A stretch of DNA of 64,000 bases from Gluconobacter cerinus (GTDB taxonomy: Bacteria > Pseudomonadota > Alphaproteobacteria > Acetobacterales > Acetobacteraceae). This document shows positions 8,365-18,421 of this stretch, one piece after another (the first letter of the stretch is position 1; each line of letters opens with the position of its first letter). Location: positions 1 through 64,000 of the forward strand of contig NZ_BEWM01000002.1 of NCBI RefSeq assembly GCF_002723935.1. The letters run 5' to 3'. Both the position numbers and the translations under genes were made by a program. The notes beneath the pieces were generated by a model. The model ran no database searches and was not told the origin of the DNA. It saw only the letters and a program-made list of their open reading frames with translations.

Positions 8365-9024
8365 TTACTTCTTCTTTGCGCCCGGCTTTGCGGTAGCAGC
8401 TGCGGCAGCGGCAGCAGCCTTGGCAGCAGCTTCAGCTTCCATTTCCGCATCAATGGTCGGCGGAGCGATGGAAGCGATCACGAGATCAGAAGCCTGATGA
8501 CCCGTCAGCTTTACGCCTTCCGTGCCCTTCAGGTCGGACCAGCGAACGCTGTCATGAATGTCGAGGACACTCAGATCAACAGTGAAGCTTTCCGGAATGC
8601 TGGCTGCATCAGCAGCAACGTCCACGGAATGACGGACAACGTTCAGAACGCCACCGCGCTTGATGCCAGGAGCCTTCTCTTCGCCAACGAAGATGATGGA
8701 AACCTGAACGTGCACCTTCGTGCCCGCTGCAACGCGCTGGAAGTCGATGTGAATCGGAGCATCCGTCACCGGGTGCAGCTGCACGTCACGGATCAGGGCT
8801 GCAACCGGCTCTGCGCCTTCTGCTGCCAGGTTGTACACGCGGGAGGACCAGCCACCACGGTGCAGTTCCTTCATGATCACGCGCGGATCAAGAGCAATGA
8901 TGGAAGGCTCCTGCTTGCCACCATAGATTACTGCCGGAACCAGCCCGGCACGTCTCGTTGCGCGCGCTGCCCCCTTACCAGCCTTCGCGCGCGTCGAGAC
9001 AGCAAGTGTCGTCAAATTAGCCAC
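8365..9024 (-). CDS. rplY: 50S ribosomal protein bL25, long (Ctc/TL5) form
   Basis: bL25 binds 5S rRNA in the large subunit. At 219 residues this is the long form with an N-terminal L25 domain ([11 protein letters not shown] is the usual motif) and a C-terminal beta domain ([19 protein letters not shown] region), ending in an Ala-rich tail closed by KPGAKKK. The start is GTG 9024 with AGGAG at about eight bases. It heads the minus-strand run rplY-pth and is divergent from the MFS gene. Confidence 0.94.
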   Translation of the reverse strand: MANLTTLAVSTRAKAGKGAARATRRAGLVPAVIYGGKQEPSIIALDPRVIMKELHRGGWSSRVYNLAAEGAEPVAALIRDVQLHPVTDAPIHIDFQRVAAGTKVHVQVSIIFVGEEKAPGIKRGGVLNVVRHSVDVAADAASIPESFTVDLSVLDIHDSVRWSDLKGTEGVKLTGHQASDLVIASIAPPTIDAEMEAEAAAKAAAAAAAATAKPGAKKK

Positions 9025-9090
9025 TGTTACGCTCCTGCGTATTGAATTTTGTCATCACACAGACCTCCAGGGGTGCCTGTGCGAGCGGCG

Positions 9091-9118
9091 AAATAGCGGA
9101 AAACTGCGCCACACACAA
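9091..9118 (-). promoter_or_regulatory. candidate sigma70-type promoter for rplY
   Basis: On the minus strand TTGTGT and CTATTT are 16 bases apart, about 70 bases before the GTG start of rplY. It is the best -35/-10 pair seen in this gap and fits the relaxed alphaproteobacterial consensus. Not tested. Confidence 0.4.
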
Positions 9119-9232
9119 CCTTTTTCCCAGATTTTACCTTCCTGATGGCCTACCCCAACCATGGCTGGACCCACGGCCAAACCGCCAGATAGTCTGTCAC
9201 ACCCCCATAGTTGCCTGCGTTACAGAGAATCC

Positions 9233-10546
9233 ATGAGCATCGCCCAGCGCCTCGAACATCTGCCCTTCACCCCCTTCCACCGTCGGCTCCTGATCCTTGG
9301 CGGCTGTGGATACATGTTCGACGGCTTGGACTCCGCCATCGTTGCCTTCACACTTCCGGTTCTGAAAACGGAATGGCACCTGTCCGGCCCGTCTCTCGGT
9401 ATTTTGGGAAGCGCCACTTATCTGGGATACGGTCTCGGCTCTCTGCTGGCAGGCTGGTGGGCCGACAGGTCTGGCCGCCGTTCCGTCATGATGAGCGCCC
9501 TCGCGCTCTACGCGATCGGCTCTCTTCTCTCGGCAGTCTCCCACACATTCGGCAGTTTCTTCAGCGCCCGTCTTCTCGCAGGACTGGGCGCCGGCGCAGA
9601 AGCCACGATCATCGCCCCCTATCTGAGCGAGTTCGTCTCATCCCGTTATCGCGGCGCGTTCACGGCCAGCCTCACGGGCTTCTATTCTTTCGGTTACGTC
9701 GCAGCAGCCATCCTCGGATTCATGATTGTCCCCTCATCACCGGATGGCTGGCGATGGGCATTGGTTGCCACAGCCCTACCCGTCCTGATGCTCCTCTGGT
9801 GGCGGCGTACCCTTCCCGAGTCCCCCAGATGGCTCGATCAGCAGGGGCGAACGCACGAAGCCTGTCGAATTGTCGGAGCCATCGAACAAAGCGCCGGACT
9901 GGCCGCCGGTCTTTCGACAACCCCCGATACAGCCGGACGAACAAACCGCCCCCTGAGCGACCTTTTCGCCCCCAGCCTCAGACGTTCCACTTTCATGAGC
10001 TGGGCCATGTGGCTGAGCATCACCTTCTGCTTCTACGCGTTCTTCACATGGATCCCGACCCTCATGATCGAGCGCGGCATGACCGTGACCCGCAGCTTCG
10101 CCTACGCCATCTCGATTTACGCCGCACAGCTCCCCGGATACCTGGCCTCAGCCTTCTGCACGGAACGTCTTGGCCGACGCGCCACAGTCGCCACCTTCAT
10201 GATCGGCGGCGGGATCAGTGCCATCGGCATGGCCGCAAGCCAGACACCCACACAGGTCCTGCTTTTCGGAATCCTGCTGTCCATGTTCATGAACGGAACC
10301 TACGGCGGCATCTACGCCTACACCCCCGAACTCTTCCCGACGTCCCTGCGCGGAAGAGGCATGGGACTGGCCTCCGCAATCGCTCGTCTGGGCGCCATCT
10401 CGTCGCCCGTCCTGATTGGCTGGATCTACCCGAAAGCCGGTTTCCCCGGCGTCTTCGGCCTCACAACCTGCGTCCTCCTCATAGGGGCTAGCATCACCCT
10501 TCTCTTCGGCCCCAAAACAGAAAAACGCCCGCTCGATCAGGAGTAG
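9233..10546 (+). CDS. MFS transporter, sugar/aromatic-acid:proton symporter type
   Basis: A 437-residue inner-membrane carrier with 12 predicted helices. The motif between helices 2 and 3 is GWWADRSGRRSVM, and its echo after helix 8 is ERLGRRATV. PESPRWL after helix 6 and YTPELFPTSLRGRGMG near helix 10 are typical of sugar porters and related organic-acid carriers. The N-terminus (IAQRLEHLPFTPFHRR) resembles carriers annotated as niacin or aromatic-acid transporters, but I cannot name the substrate. ATG 9233 is favoured by an upstream AGAGAA and by family start position. Confidence 0.82.
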   Translation: MSIAQRLEHLPFTPFHRRLLILGGCGYMFDGLDSAIVAFTLPVLKTEWHLSGPSLGILGSATYLGYGLGSLLAGWWADRSGRRSVMMSALALYAIGSLLSAVSHTFGSFFSARLLAGLGAGAEATIIAPYLSEFVSSRYRGAFTASLTGFYSFGYVAAAILGFMIVPSSPDGWRWALVATALPVLMLLWWRRTLPESPRWLDQQGRTHEACRIVGAIEQSAGLAAGLSTTPDTAGRTNRPLSDLFAPSLRRSTFMSWAMWLSITFCFYAFFTWIPTLMIERGMTVTRSFAYAISIYAAQLPGYLASAFCTERLGRRATVATFMIGGGISAIGMAASQTPTQVLLFGILLSMFMNGTYGGIYAYTPELFPTSLRGRGMGLASAIARLGAISSPVLIGWIYPKAGFPGVFGLTTCVLLIGASITLLFGPKTEKRPLDQE

Positions 10547-10579
10547 GCGTTCCACTGAGATCCAGAATATCCGGCCCGA

Positions 10580-11455
10580 TCAGAGCATCGGCATGCCACC
10601 ATTAACAGGCAACAGAGCACCCGTCGTGTAACTGTTCAGCGGGTCCGCAAAATACACATAAGCCCCAGCCAGTTCCGCTGGCTGACCTGGGCGGCCCAGC
10701 GGAACATCAGACCCAATACTCTTCTGCGCTTCTTCCGGCATTCCCGTCGCAATAAACGGCGTCCAGATCGGGCCCGGCATAACTCCGTTCACCCGAATAC
10801 CTCGTGACGCAAGCTGCTGCGCCATACTCACCGTAAAGTTCGCAATGGCTGCTTTCGTCATGGAATACGGTACGAGAATCTGAGGTGGCGTCTTCAGATT
10901 GACTGAAGATGTATTAATGATGGACGCTCCCGGCTTCAGATGGGGCAAAGCTGCCTTCGTGAGATAGAAAAGCGCATGCGTGTTCGTATCAAAATGACGC
11001 CGCCACTCGTCGTCACCGATATCCTCCAGATGCTCCGCCCAGTTCTGAAACGCAGCATTGTTCACAAGAATATCGAGACGACCGAATTTTTCCAGAACGC
11101 GCCCAACCAGCAACTTGCAATGCGTCGCCTCACGAATATCCCCTGGCAGCAGAAGGCAACGACGCCCCTCTGACTCGATTTGCCCGGCAATATCCTTTGC
11201 ATCCTGACTTTCGGTTTCGAGATAGGAAATCGCAACCTCCGCCCCCTCCCGGGCAAAAGCCAGCGCCACAGCGCGCCCGATCCCGGAATCACCACCGGTA
11301 ATCAGAGCCACCTGCCCCTTGAGTTTTCCAGAGCCCTGATAGGTCTTTTCTCCATAATCAGGCTGCGGCGTCATTTTTGATGATAGCCCCGGAAAAGGCT
11401 GACTTTGCCCTTCAAAAGGAGGCTGAGGATAACGATTGCGAGGATCAACAGGCAT
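10580..11455 (-). CDS. short-chain dehydrogenase, YghA/stress-protein-39 type
   Basis: A 291-residue classical SDR oxidoreductase with a longer N-terminus than usual (about 45 residues, Pro/Gln-rich). The coenzyme site is ITGGDSGIGRAVALAFA, then LVNNAAFQNW, the catalytic Ser in IINTSSVN and the Tyr-x3-Lys in PYSMTKAAIA. This subgroup is often linked to general stress and uses NADP or NAD on alcohols or aldehydes; the substrate is unknown. It is divergent from the catalase gene over a 227-bp gap, suggesting a common stress setting. Confidence 0.83.
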   Translation of the reverse strand: MPVDPRNRYPQPPFEGQSQPFPGLSSKMTPQPDYGEKTYQGSGKLKGQVALITGGDSGIGRAVALAFAREGAEVAISYLETESQDAKDIAGQIESEGRRCLLLPGDIREATHCKLLVGRVLEKFGRLDILVNNAAFQNWAEHLEDIGDDEWRRHFDTNTHALFYLTKAALPHLKPGASIINTSSVNLKTPPQILVPYSMTKAAIANFTVSMAQQLASRGIRVNGVMPGPIWTPFIATGMPEEAQKSIGSDVPLGRPGQPAELAGAYVYFADPLNSYTTGALLPVNGGMPML

Positions 11456-11682
11456 TCAAGCCTCCTAAACTGCATGGAAGATGCAAGTAAGGAGCCCTAA
11501 CGGCCCACTCTTTCCCTCAGTTCAGAACATTTCACCAAATTATTTTCCGGAACATTTACCGGGGACTCAGACTTCTAAAGTGAAGGATTTCCCAAACCGG
11601 AAATCGACTTACCGAATTCGAAACGACGTGCCCGGCATTATTCAGTCCGGACAGTCGCGACGACAGCAGATCGGACCGGACC

Positions 11683-13791
11683 ATGAGCGACACGGCAGAC
11701 AAACGCACCACCGTGACCATCGGTGACCAGACCTTCGAGCGCGGCCCTCAGGGCGCAACACATCAGACCGCAGATGGCGACACACCGACCCTGACAACCC
11801 AGCAGGGCGTTCCCGTCGCCGATGACCAGAACTCCCTGAAGGCTGGCCCACGCGGCGGCACTCTTCTGGAAGACTTCCATTTCCGGGAAAAAATCTTCCA
11901 CTTCGATCACGAACGCATTCCAGAACGCGTTGTTCATGCCCGTGGCTACGGCGCGCATGGCTTCTTCGAACTCACAGACTCATTGTCTGACTACACAACC
12001 GCAAGCGTCCTCGGAAAAACCGGCACCCGCGTCCCGGCATTCGTCCGCTTCTCAACCGTCGCAGGTGGCAAAGGATCATTCGATCTCGCCCGCGACGTCC
12101 GCGGTTTCGCCGTGAAGCTCTACACCGAGGAGGGCAACTGGGATCTCGTGGGCAACAACATGCCCGTGTTCTTTATCCAGGACGCCATCAAGTTCCCGGA
12201 CATGGTACACGCCGTAAAGGAAGAGCCCGATCGCGGCTTCCCGCAGGCGCAGTCCGCCCATGACAACTTCTGGGATTTCGCATCCCTTTCGCCCGAAACC
12301 GTCCACATGCTCCTCTGGATCATGTCAGACCGGGCCATCCCCCGCTCCTTCCGCTTCATGGAAGGCTTCGGCGTGCACACCTTCCGACTCATAAACGCCG
12401 AAGGAAAATCCACCTACGTGAAGTTCCACTGGAAGCCGAAGCAGGGCCTTCAGTCAGTTGTCTGGAACGAGGCCGTCAAGATCAATGGCGCCGACCCTGA
12501 CTTCCACCGCCGTGACCTCTGGCAGGCCATCGAATCCGGGGACTATCCGGAATGGGAACTGGGCGTACAGCTCTTTGACGACGCTTTCGCCGACCAATTC
12601 GACTTTGATATTCTGGATGCGACCAAACTCATCCCGGAAGAACTCATCCCCGTTCGACGGATCGGTCGCCTCGTGCTGGACCGTATGGTGGACAACTTCT
12701 TCGCCGAAACCGAACAGGTCGCCTTCTGTACCCAGAACGTCGTCCCCGGTATCGGCTTCACCAACGATCCACTCCTGCAAGGCCGGAACTTCTCGTATCT
12801 GGATACGCAGACAAAGCGTCTTGGTGGCCCGAACTTCACGCATATCCCCATTAACGCGCCCAAATGCCCGTTCCACAACTTCCAGCAGGACGGCCACGCC
12901 GCCATGCACAACCCGAAGGGTCGCGTAAACTACGAACCCAACTTCTGGGGTGCAGGTCCGCGTGAAAACCCCAAGACCGGCTACAGGCACTTCCCCGATG
13001 ACAACGGTCGCACGACCCGCGAACGCGGTGAACTCTTCGCCGATCACTACAGCCAGGCACGCCAGTTCTACATCAGCCAGACAAAGCCCGAACAAACGCA
13101 CATCAAGAACGCGTTTGTCTTCGAGCTTAGCAAGGTTGAAACTCCAAACATCCGGTCCCGCGTCGTCGCCCATCTTCTGAATGTGGATGAAACGCTGGCC
13201 AAGGGCGTGGCCGAAGGTCTGGGCCTGAAAGAGCTCCCCGCCCCAGCTCCAGCCGCCCGTACACCCATCACGGATCTGGCCGCCTCAACAGCGCTCAGCA
13301 TCCTCAAGAACGGCCCTGACTCTTTCGCAGGCCGTAAACTGGGCGTCGTGATTACAGACGGTACGGATGCGGCCTTGCTGGATGCTCTCCAGAAAGCCGC
13401 AAAGGCGGAAGGCACACTGATTGAACTGGTCGCCCCTGTTGTCGGCGGCGTAACACTGACAGACGGCAAAACCGTCCCGGCAGGCCAGAAAATCGTTGGT
13501 GCGCCATCCGTACTCTACGACGCCGTCGTGCTGCTCTCTTCTGCGGAAGGGACAAAGCTTCTGAGCAGGGAAGCAACAGCCCGTGACTTCGTGGCAGATG
13601 CCTTCGCCCACGCCAAATTCATCGCCTACGGCCCGGACGCTGCCCCGCTTCTAGCAAAAGGCGGCATCACGCCCGACGAGATGGACGATGGTATAATCGC
13701 CATCAAAAACGATGGCGATTTTAAACCCTTCATCGCAACCTGCCGGAAGCTACGCTTCTGGGACCGTGAAGCCAAAACCCACAGCGTCTGA
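11683..13791 (+). CDS. katE: large-subunit (clade 2) catalase, HPII type
   Basis: Heme catalase, splitting hydrogen peroxide into water and oxygen. At 702 residues it is the large form. The distal His lies in [15 protein letters not shown] (His85); [23 protein letters not shown] and [11 protein letters not shown] form the core; the proximal heme-Tyr region is [19 protein letters not shown]. From about residue 540 a flavodoxin/GATase-like C-terminal domain ([19 protein letters not shown]) completes the HPII layout. No signal peptide, so it is cytoplasmic. The Shine-Dalgarno is weak. A strong terminator follows. Useful to a strictly aerobic organism that oxidises sugars at high flux. Confidence 0.94.
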   Translation: MSDTADKRTTVTIGDQTFERGPQGATHQTADGDTPTLTTQQGVPVADDQNSLKAGPRGGTLLEDFHFREKIFHFDHERIPERVVHARGYGAHGFFELTDSLSDYTTASVLGKTGTRVPAFVRFSTVAGGKGSFDLARDVRGFAVKLYTEEGNWDLVGNNMPVFFIQDAIKFPDMVHAVKEEPDRGFPQAQSAHDNFWDFASLSPETVHMLLWIMSDRAIPRSFRFMEGFGVHTFRLINAEGKSTYVKFHWKPKQGLQSVVWNEAVKINGADPDFHRRDLWQAIESGDYPEWELGVQLFDDAFADQFDFDILDATKLIPEELIPVRRIGRLVLDRMVDNFFAETEQVAFCTQNVVPGIGFTNDPLLQGRNFSYLDTQTKRLGGPNFTHIPINAPKCPFHNFQQDGHAAMHNPKGRVNYEPNFWGAGPRENPKTGYRHFPDDNGRTTRERGELFADHYSQARQFYISQTKPEQTHIKNAFVFELSKVETPNIRSRVVAHLLNVDETLAKGVAEGLGLKELPAPAPAARTPITDLAASTALSILKNGPDSFAGRKLGVVITDGTDAALLDALQKAAKAEGTLIELVAPVVGGVTLTDGKTVPAGQKIVGAPSVLYDAVVLLSSAEGTKLLSREATARDFVADAFAHAKFIAYGPDAAPLLAKGGITPDEMDDGIIAIKNDGDFKPFIATCRKLRFWDREAKTHSV

Positions 13792-13794
13792 CAC

Positions 13795-13829
13795 AAAAAA
13801 AGCCGGGGATCACACCCCGGCTTTTTTTA
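13795..13829. terminator. bidirectional terminator between catalase and amidohydrolase genes
   Basis: The arms agccgggg (13801-13808) and ccccggct (13815-13822) enclose a 6-base loop, with an A-run before and a T-run after. The stop codon of the convergent amidohydrolase gene lies inside the T-run. Confidence 0.9.
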
Positions 13830-15227
13830 ATGCTGAACAGAGGCGGCAACCCGCCGATCAGCCTCCTGCCGAACATGTGCAAAATCCTGCTTCAACGGCT
13901 TGCCATGCTCAACCATCAGCACGCCCCCCACATACACCTGCTCCAGATTTTCCTGAGCCGCAGCAAAAACCAACGTGGCATACGGATCAAACACATACCC
14001 AAGATTGGTCGGATCAATCACAAGAAAATCCGCAAATTTCCCAGCTTCCAGGCTTCCAAGCCGATCCCCGACTTCCAGAACATCCGCACTCCCGCGCGTA
14101 TGCAGTCGCACCACATCATAGGGACTCATGATCGCAGCACTCTGATACTTGTCCCGGATGGCATAAAGCCCGGTCCGCATGTTCTCAAACGGGTCTGCCA
14201 GATCCGCACTGGCTTCCCCATCCTCTCCCATACCAACCCGCAAACCAGCTTTCAGATAGGCCGGAATATCCGCCGTCCCTGACGCCAGACGACCATTTGA
14301 AAGCGGATTCCAGACCATGGACGCCCCAGCCTTTACGGATCGGGCAATGATCTCAGGCGTCGTATGGATGAAATGCCCGAAAATCAGATGCGGCCCGAGA
14401 ATGCCTTCATCCTCAAACCAGTGGAACCGGGCCTGCTGAGCTGAAACGTTCTCAGGTGGCTCCAGATAATGACTCTGGTTGGACAGATGATACTCCCGCA
14501 TCAACGTGCCTTCGATCTTCGCAACGTCTCCGGTGTCGTGAAATCCCGTCCCACCATTGATCATCACGGACAGGAATGTAGACCCCACATGCTGCCCGGC
14601 AGACCACGCCAGAAAATCCCCAACATGCTGGCGAGCCTTTGCCAGTGACACATCGGCTTTACCCGGCAATGGCTCAAGACCATGTACAAATCGAATGCCG
14701 GAAGCAGTTTCAGCCTGAAACTGCAAACGATCCGTTTGCACGACCATCTTCGGGCTCGCCCCGCCATAATTGAAATTATAGGCAGCCGTGACGCCATGAG
14801 CGAGATGATCCAGCGCGCCATCGAGAGTGAACCAATAAATATCCTCAGGTCGCGCCACACTCGCCTTCCCGGAATACAAAGCCGTAATCCATCCCATCAA
14901 AGTCTGATCCGCCGCAAGGCCACGATAGGCAGCCTGCCAGAGATGACTATGAGCGGAAATGAACCCTGGCATGACCCAATGCCCGTGCAGATCCATGTCC
15001 TGATCCGCTTGAAGATCCTTGGGAGGAGCACCGGGGCCAATATGATCGATCACGCCATCTGAACGGACAGAAAAATACCCTTTAAAAGGCGCTTTCTGCC
15101 CATCGGCCATTGAAAAGATCAGGGCGTTACGAACGAGAAGATGAGACGGTTCGGCGTAGGCTACGCCCCCGGCACAGGCGGCCACCAGCATGGAACAGAG
15201 AATCTGAGCAGGACGAAGCATTTTCAT
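13827..15227 (-). CDS. periplasmic amidohydrolase family protein
   Basis: A 466-residue metal-dependent hydrolase. The first 25 residues form a signal peptide (hydrophobic SMLVAACAGGV and AYAEP), so it is exported. The amidohydrolase barrel shows VMPGFISAHSHLWQ (the His-x-His metal site), HFIHTTPEIIARS, and MGEDGEASADL, with the late KFADFLVIDP of the beta-sandwich. It is closest to the cytosine/S-adenosylhomocysteine deaminase-like group; the substrate is unknown. ATG 15227 avoids overlap with pgeF and exposes the signal peptide. Confidence 0.82.
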   Translation of the reverse strand: MKMLRPAQILCSMLVAACAGGVAYAEPSHLLVRNALIFSMADGQKAPFKGYFSVRSDGVIDHIGPGAPPKDLQADQDMDLHGHWVMPGFISAHSHLWQAAYRGLAADQTLMGWITALYSGKASVARPEDIYWFTLDGALDHLAHGVTAAYNFNYGGASPKMVVQTDRLQFQAETASGIRFVHGLEPLPGKADVSLAKARQHVGDFLAWSAGQHVGSTFLSVMINGGTGFHDTGDVAKIEGTLMREYHLSNQSHYLEPPENVSAQQARFHWFEDEGILGPHLIFGHFIHTTPEIIARSVKAGASMVWNPLSNGRLASGTADIPAYLKAGLRVGMGEDGEASADLADPFENMRTGLYAIRDKYQSAAIMSPYDVVRLHTRGSADVLEVGDRLGSLEAGKFADFLVIDPTNLGYVFDPYATLVFAAAQENLEQVYVGGVLMVEHGKPLKQDFAHVRQEADRRVAASVQH

Positions 15228-15282
15228 ACCGGAACGATAACAGTCCCAGCGATCCGCACAAGCGCTGCGGCACTCTGCAATA

Positions 15283-16056
15283 CTATGATGAAACGCGAGT
15301 CCGGATTGCTGAGATCTGGTGACCAATATGGCCACCGCCTGCGAGTGTCCGTCGGCGATGGCTGAAGAACCTCTGGTCCGTCAATGTATCCACACCCAGT
15401 ACTTCAACCTGCTGAACACCAGCAGCTTTCAAACGCGTCGAGCAGTATTCTGGCAAATCGAACATGAAATGCCCTGCCCGTTCCGCCACGCGGAAAAACA
15501 CGCCTGCGTTCCCGTCCTGAGCCAGAACGGCATCCCGCATATCCGGACCAACCTCATAACTCTCAGGCCCAATGCAAGGGCCGACTACTGCCCGGATATT
15601 CGTGGCGCCCAGAGCTTTCATTTGCGTCACAGCAGATTCGAGAACGCCGCCTACCGCTCCACGCCATCCAGCATGCGCGGCTCCCACAATCCGTCCATCC
15701 TCGGAAGCCAGAAGAACAGGCCCGCAGTCTGCCGTAATCACCCCAACACCGACGTCAGGGCGATCCGTCACCAGCGCATCGCCATCCTGCCCACGCCCCA
15801 TAGCCCAGAGAACCGTCTCTCTGGTCACTGGAACCGTAATGTCACTATGCGTCTGCTTCAGACCCAGAAGCTTTTCTGGCTCAACCCCGATCTGCCGCGC
15901 AACACGCGCACGATTTTCGCTCACATTCGCCAGATCATCAGGAGACGACAGAGAGCAGTTCAGGCTGTCATAAGGTTTCGGGGACACGCCGCCGAGGCGC
16001 GTAAAAAAGCCATGTGGCACGCCAAGACCATCACTTCTGAAAACAGCCTCAGACAT
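15283..16056 (-). CDS. pgeF: PgeF/YfiH family protein (laccase-domain, peptidoglycan editing)
   Basis: A 257-residue protein of the YfiH/laccase-domain family. E. coli PgeF removes misincorporated L-Ser from UDP-MurNAc intermediates; other members act as purine nucleosidase or phosphorylase. Typical motifs are GFFTRLGGVS at the start, LKQTHSD (metal His), DALVTDRPDVGVGVITADCGPVL (Cys), AAHAGWRGAVGGV and GPCIGPESYEVG. ATG 16056 overlaps the lgt stop by eight bases and matches the family start. The lgt-pgeF order is common in alphaproteobacteria. Confidence 0.9.
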   Translation of the reverse strand: MSEAVFRSDGLGVPHGFFTRLGGVSPKPYDSLNCSLSSPDDLANVSENRARVARQIGVEPEKLLGLKQTHSDITVPVTRETVLWAMGRGQDGDALVTDRPDVGVGVITADCGPVLLASEDGRIVGAAHAGWRGAVGGVLESAVTQMKALGATNIRAVVGPCIGPESYEVGPDMRDAVLAQDGNAGVFFRVAERAGHFMFDLPEYCSTRLKAAGVQQVEVLGVDTLTDQRFFSHRRRTLAGGGHIGHQISAIRTRVSS

Positions 16057-16870
16057 GTGCGCTCTCCTGCGCCGGGCGACGAAGGGCATACGTCATCAGA
16101 CCCAGCCCGGCGAGCGCCATCGGAATACACAGGATCTGCCCCATCGTGACCCCACCGGCCAGAAAGCCGATATTCGCATCCGGCTCCCGAAAAAACTCAC
16201 AGAAGCTCCGCGCGCAGGCATATCCAAAGAGGAACAACCCTGACAGAAATCCGAAATGTGCCCGCAATCTTGGACGGGTTGCCGCAAACAGCATGACGCA
16301 TAACAGGAGAACACCTTCCGTCAACGCCTCATAAAGCTCGGAAGGATGCCGTGCCACGGGCCCACCTGTGGGGAATACCATGGCCCAAGGCAGATCAGGC
16401 GATGCTGGACGCCCCCACAGTTCCCCGTTCACAAAGTTGGCGCAACGACCTAACGCCAACCCAATCGGAACCACCGGCACGATCCGATCCGCAAAAGCCA
16501 GAAAGCTCAGACGGTTCTTCCAAGAGAAGAACGCCAGAGCCAGAATGACGCCCAAGGCCCCACCGTGAAACGACATCCCGCCGTCCCATGTCTTGATGAT
16601 GTCCACGGGGTGCGCGAGATAATCCAGAGGTCGGTAGAACAACACGTACCCAAGACGACCACCCAAAAGAACACCCAAAATAGCGTAAAACAGGAAGTCA
16701 TCGACCTGTTCACTGGTCGCTACTTCCGGTGCCAGCCTGTTCAATCGTCTCGCAATTGGCAGCGCGATGATGAACGAGACCATATATGCCAAGGCATACC
16801 AGCGCACCGGCAGCGGGCCGACATGAAACGCAACGGGGTCAAACCCAGGGAACATCAAGGGCTGGCTCAA
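16049..16870 (-). CDS. lgt: prolipoprotein diacylglyceryl transferase Lgt
   Basis: Integral membrane enzyme that adds diacylglycerol from phosphatidylglycerol to the lipobox Cys of prolipoproteins. The 273-residue product starts GFDPVAFHVGPLPVRWYALAY. It has GGMSFHGGALG with the essential His and the Lgt signature GRCANFVNGELWGRP; about seven hydrophobic helices are visible. The start is TTG 16870 with GGAG at seven bases, overlapping the hldD stop by four bases (TTGA); an ATG five codons later is a possible alternative. One likely client, a DUF333 lipoprotein, is encoded at 58.0 kb. Confidence 0.94.
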   Translation of the reverse strand: MSQPLMFPGFDPVAFHVGPLPVRWYALAYMVSFIIALPIARRLNRLAPEVATSEQVDDFLFYAILGVLLGGRLGYVLFYRPLDYLAHPVDIIKTWDGGMSFHGGALGVILALAFFSWKNRLSFLAFADRIVPVVPIGLALGRCANFVNGELWGRPASPDLPWAMVFPTGGPVARHPSELYEALTEGVLLLCVMLFAATRPRLRAHFGFLSGLFLFGYACARSFCEFFREPDANIGFLAGGVTMGQILCIPMALAGLGLMTYALRRPAQESAHV

Positions 16871-17847
16871 AGGTTTGACTCCGCTCGGGAAAGATAATCA
16901 CGCACATACTGCCGTATTCCGTCTTCAAGAGACGTAAACGGCGCATCATATCCTGCCTGACGCAAACGGCTCATATCCGCACAGGTGAAGGACTGATACT
17001 GCCCACGAAGCTTCTCAGGCATCTCGACGAATTCTACATCCCGCGCCCGATGCGCAGCGTCACAGACTGCATGCGCCAGATCCAGATAGCTCCGCGCCAC
17101 ACCGGTTCCGCAGTTGAAAAGACCACTGACATCCGGATGGTCGAAAAGCCATAGCATGACGTTCACAACATCCCCGACCCAGATGAAATCACGCTTCTGC
17201 TGGCCATCGGCCATTCCTGGAACGTCAGATTTGAACAGTCGTGCCGCAGCCCCACGCTGAAGATCATCATACTTGACCTTCACGACGGAGATCATGGACC
17301 CTTTGTGATACTCATTCGGGCCATAAACATTGAAAAATTTCAGTCCAGCCCACTGCGGCGGGGCCGGATGCTCAGCTTCCAGCTCACGCTTTACCCACAG
17401 ATCAAAAACCTGCTTTGACCATCCGTAAAGGTTCAACGGTTTGAGATGATCAATCGCGTCCAGCCCGTCACGGAACATCTCAGACTGGTCCGCAGCGCCA
17501 TATGTCGCCGCAGACGAAGCGTAAATCATCCGGACATCGTTCTTCGCGCACCAGCGCCAGAGAAACTGCGACAACGCCACGTTAGTTGACCAGACAAGGT
17601 CTCCGTCTCGTGCAGTCGTTGCGCTGATCGCGCCCATATGAAAGACCGCTTCGATCTTTGGCGCTGTCTCGAGGAAACTCGGGAGCGCCTCAGGCGTGAT
17701 GATCTGATCCGGCGCATGAGACGCGAGGTTGCGCCATTTTACGCCCTCACGAAGCCGGTCCACAACAACCGTCCGCAGCCCGCGCTGACGCAGGGCGGCA
17801 TGAAGGCACGATCCAATGAATCCGGCTCCGCCGGTGACGATAATCAT
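16867..17847 (-). CDS. hldD: ADP-L-glycero-D-manno-heptose 6-epimerase HldD
   Basis: Epimerises ADP-D-glycero-manno-heptose to the L-glycero form, the inner-core LPS heptose donor. The 326-residue extended SDR begins MIIVTGGAGFIGSCLH and keeps ASSAATYGA, LNLYGWSKQVFD (Tyr-x3-Lys), KFFNVYGPNEYHKGSM, RDFIWVGDVVNVMLWL and GLFNCGTGVARS, all diagnostic of HldD. ATG 17847 is preceded by CAGGAAGG. It overlaps lgt, so the two envelope genes are cotranscribed. Confidence 0.94.
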   Translation of the reverse strand: MIIVTGGAGFIGSCLHAALRQRGLRTVVVDRLREGVKWRNLASHAPDQIITPEALPSFLETAPKIEAVFHMGAISATTARDGDLVWSTNVALSQFLWRWCAKNDVRMIYASSAATYGAADQSEMFRDGLDAIDHLKPLNLYGWSKQVFDLWVKRELEAEHPAPPQWAGLKFFNVYGPNEYHKGSMISVVKVKYDDLQRGAAARLFKSDVPGMADGQQKRDFIWVGDVVNVMLWLFDHPDVSGLFNCGTGVARSYLDLAHAVCDAAHRARDVEFVEMPEKLRGQYQSFTCADMSRLRQAGYDAPFTSLEDGIRQYVRDYLSRAESNL

Positions 17848-17929
17848 CCTTCCTGTATAGTCTGCCCCCGAAAACGATCCAAGCGACGCGCCACACACGA
17901 CACGCCGCCTCTCTGCAGGAGTTTCTCCC

Positions 17930-18220
17930 ATGTCTGACAGACCCCGCTTCTTTGATGACCTCGCAGGTCTTGCCGGCAATGCTTTTTCGGCTGTTACCGG
18001 CGCACGCGAAGAACTTCACTCCATCATCCGCACCCGCGTTGACGAAGTCCTGAATTCGCTGGAACTGGTTCGTCGTGATGAGTTCGATGCCGTTCAGGAA
18101 ATGGCGACGCGTGCGCGCATGGCACAGGACGAGGCAGAAGCACGCCTTGCTGCCATCGAATCGCGCCTCACAGCACTCGAAGACCTCGCAACTGAAGAAA
18201 AGGGTGGCCCTCAGGGCTGA
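17930..18220 (+). CDS. BMFP-domain accessory protein (UbiK/YqiC-like)
   Basis: A 96-residue protein of the membrane fusogenic BMFP family. E. coli UbiK is an accessory factor of aerobic ubiquinone synthesis that binds UbiJ and lipids; other members act in virulence. The N-terminus RFFDDLAGLAGNAFSAVTGAREEL is an amphipathic helix and the C-terminal half (RRDEFDAVQEMATRARMAQ to SRLTALE) is a coiled coil, the family layout. It is divergent from hldD (82 bp apart) and lies upstream of the YbjN-like gene and proC, a frequent alphaproteobacterial order. Confidence 0.82.
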   Translation: MSDRPRFFDDLAGLAGNAFSAVTGAREELHSIIRTRVDEVLNSLELVRRDEFDAVQEMATRARMAQDEAEARLAAIESRLTALEDLATEEKGGPQG

Positions 18221-18223
18221 AAC

Positions 18224-18242
18224 GATCGCTTTCGTTGCGATC
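18224..18242. repeat. inverted repeat after the BMFP gene
   Basis: The arms gatcgc and gcgatc enclose a 7-base centre four bases after the stop codon. No T-run follows, so termination is doubtful. The rest of the 200-bp gap to the YbjN-like gene shows no gene. Confidence 0.35.
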
Positions 18243-18421
18243 CGGATGCAACACATCTTCGTACGAACTGATTGAAGCTGTTCGTGATACTTGCACACAT
18301 CACCAAGGCCACATAACGTGATCAACGTCAGGAGAGGTCATTCCCCTCCTGGCCGCAGACATCTGGAGCGCCGTACCGGTGCATGACCGGTTCCGGCCTC
18401 CACGGCCTTGGGAGATCCGAC

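Noticed and set aside
9211-10491. 426-codon frame overlapping the MFS gene on the same strand
   Set aside because: Arg/His/Pro-rich translation typical of a shifted frame; the MFS motifs are in the other frame.
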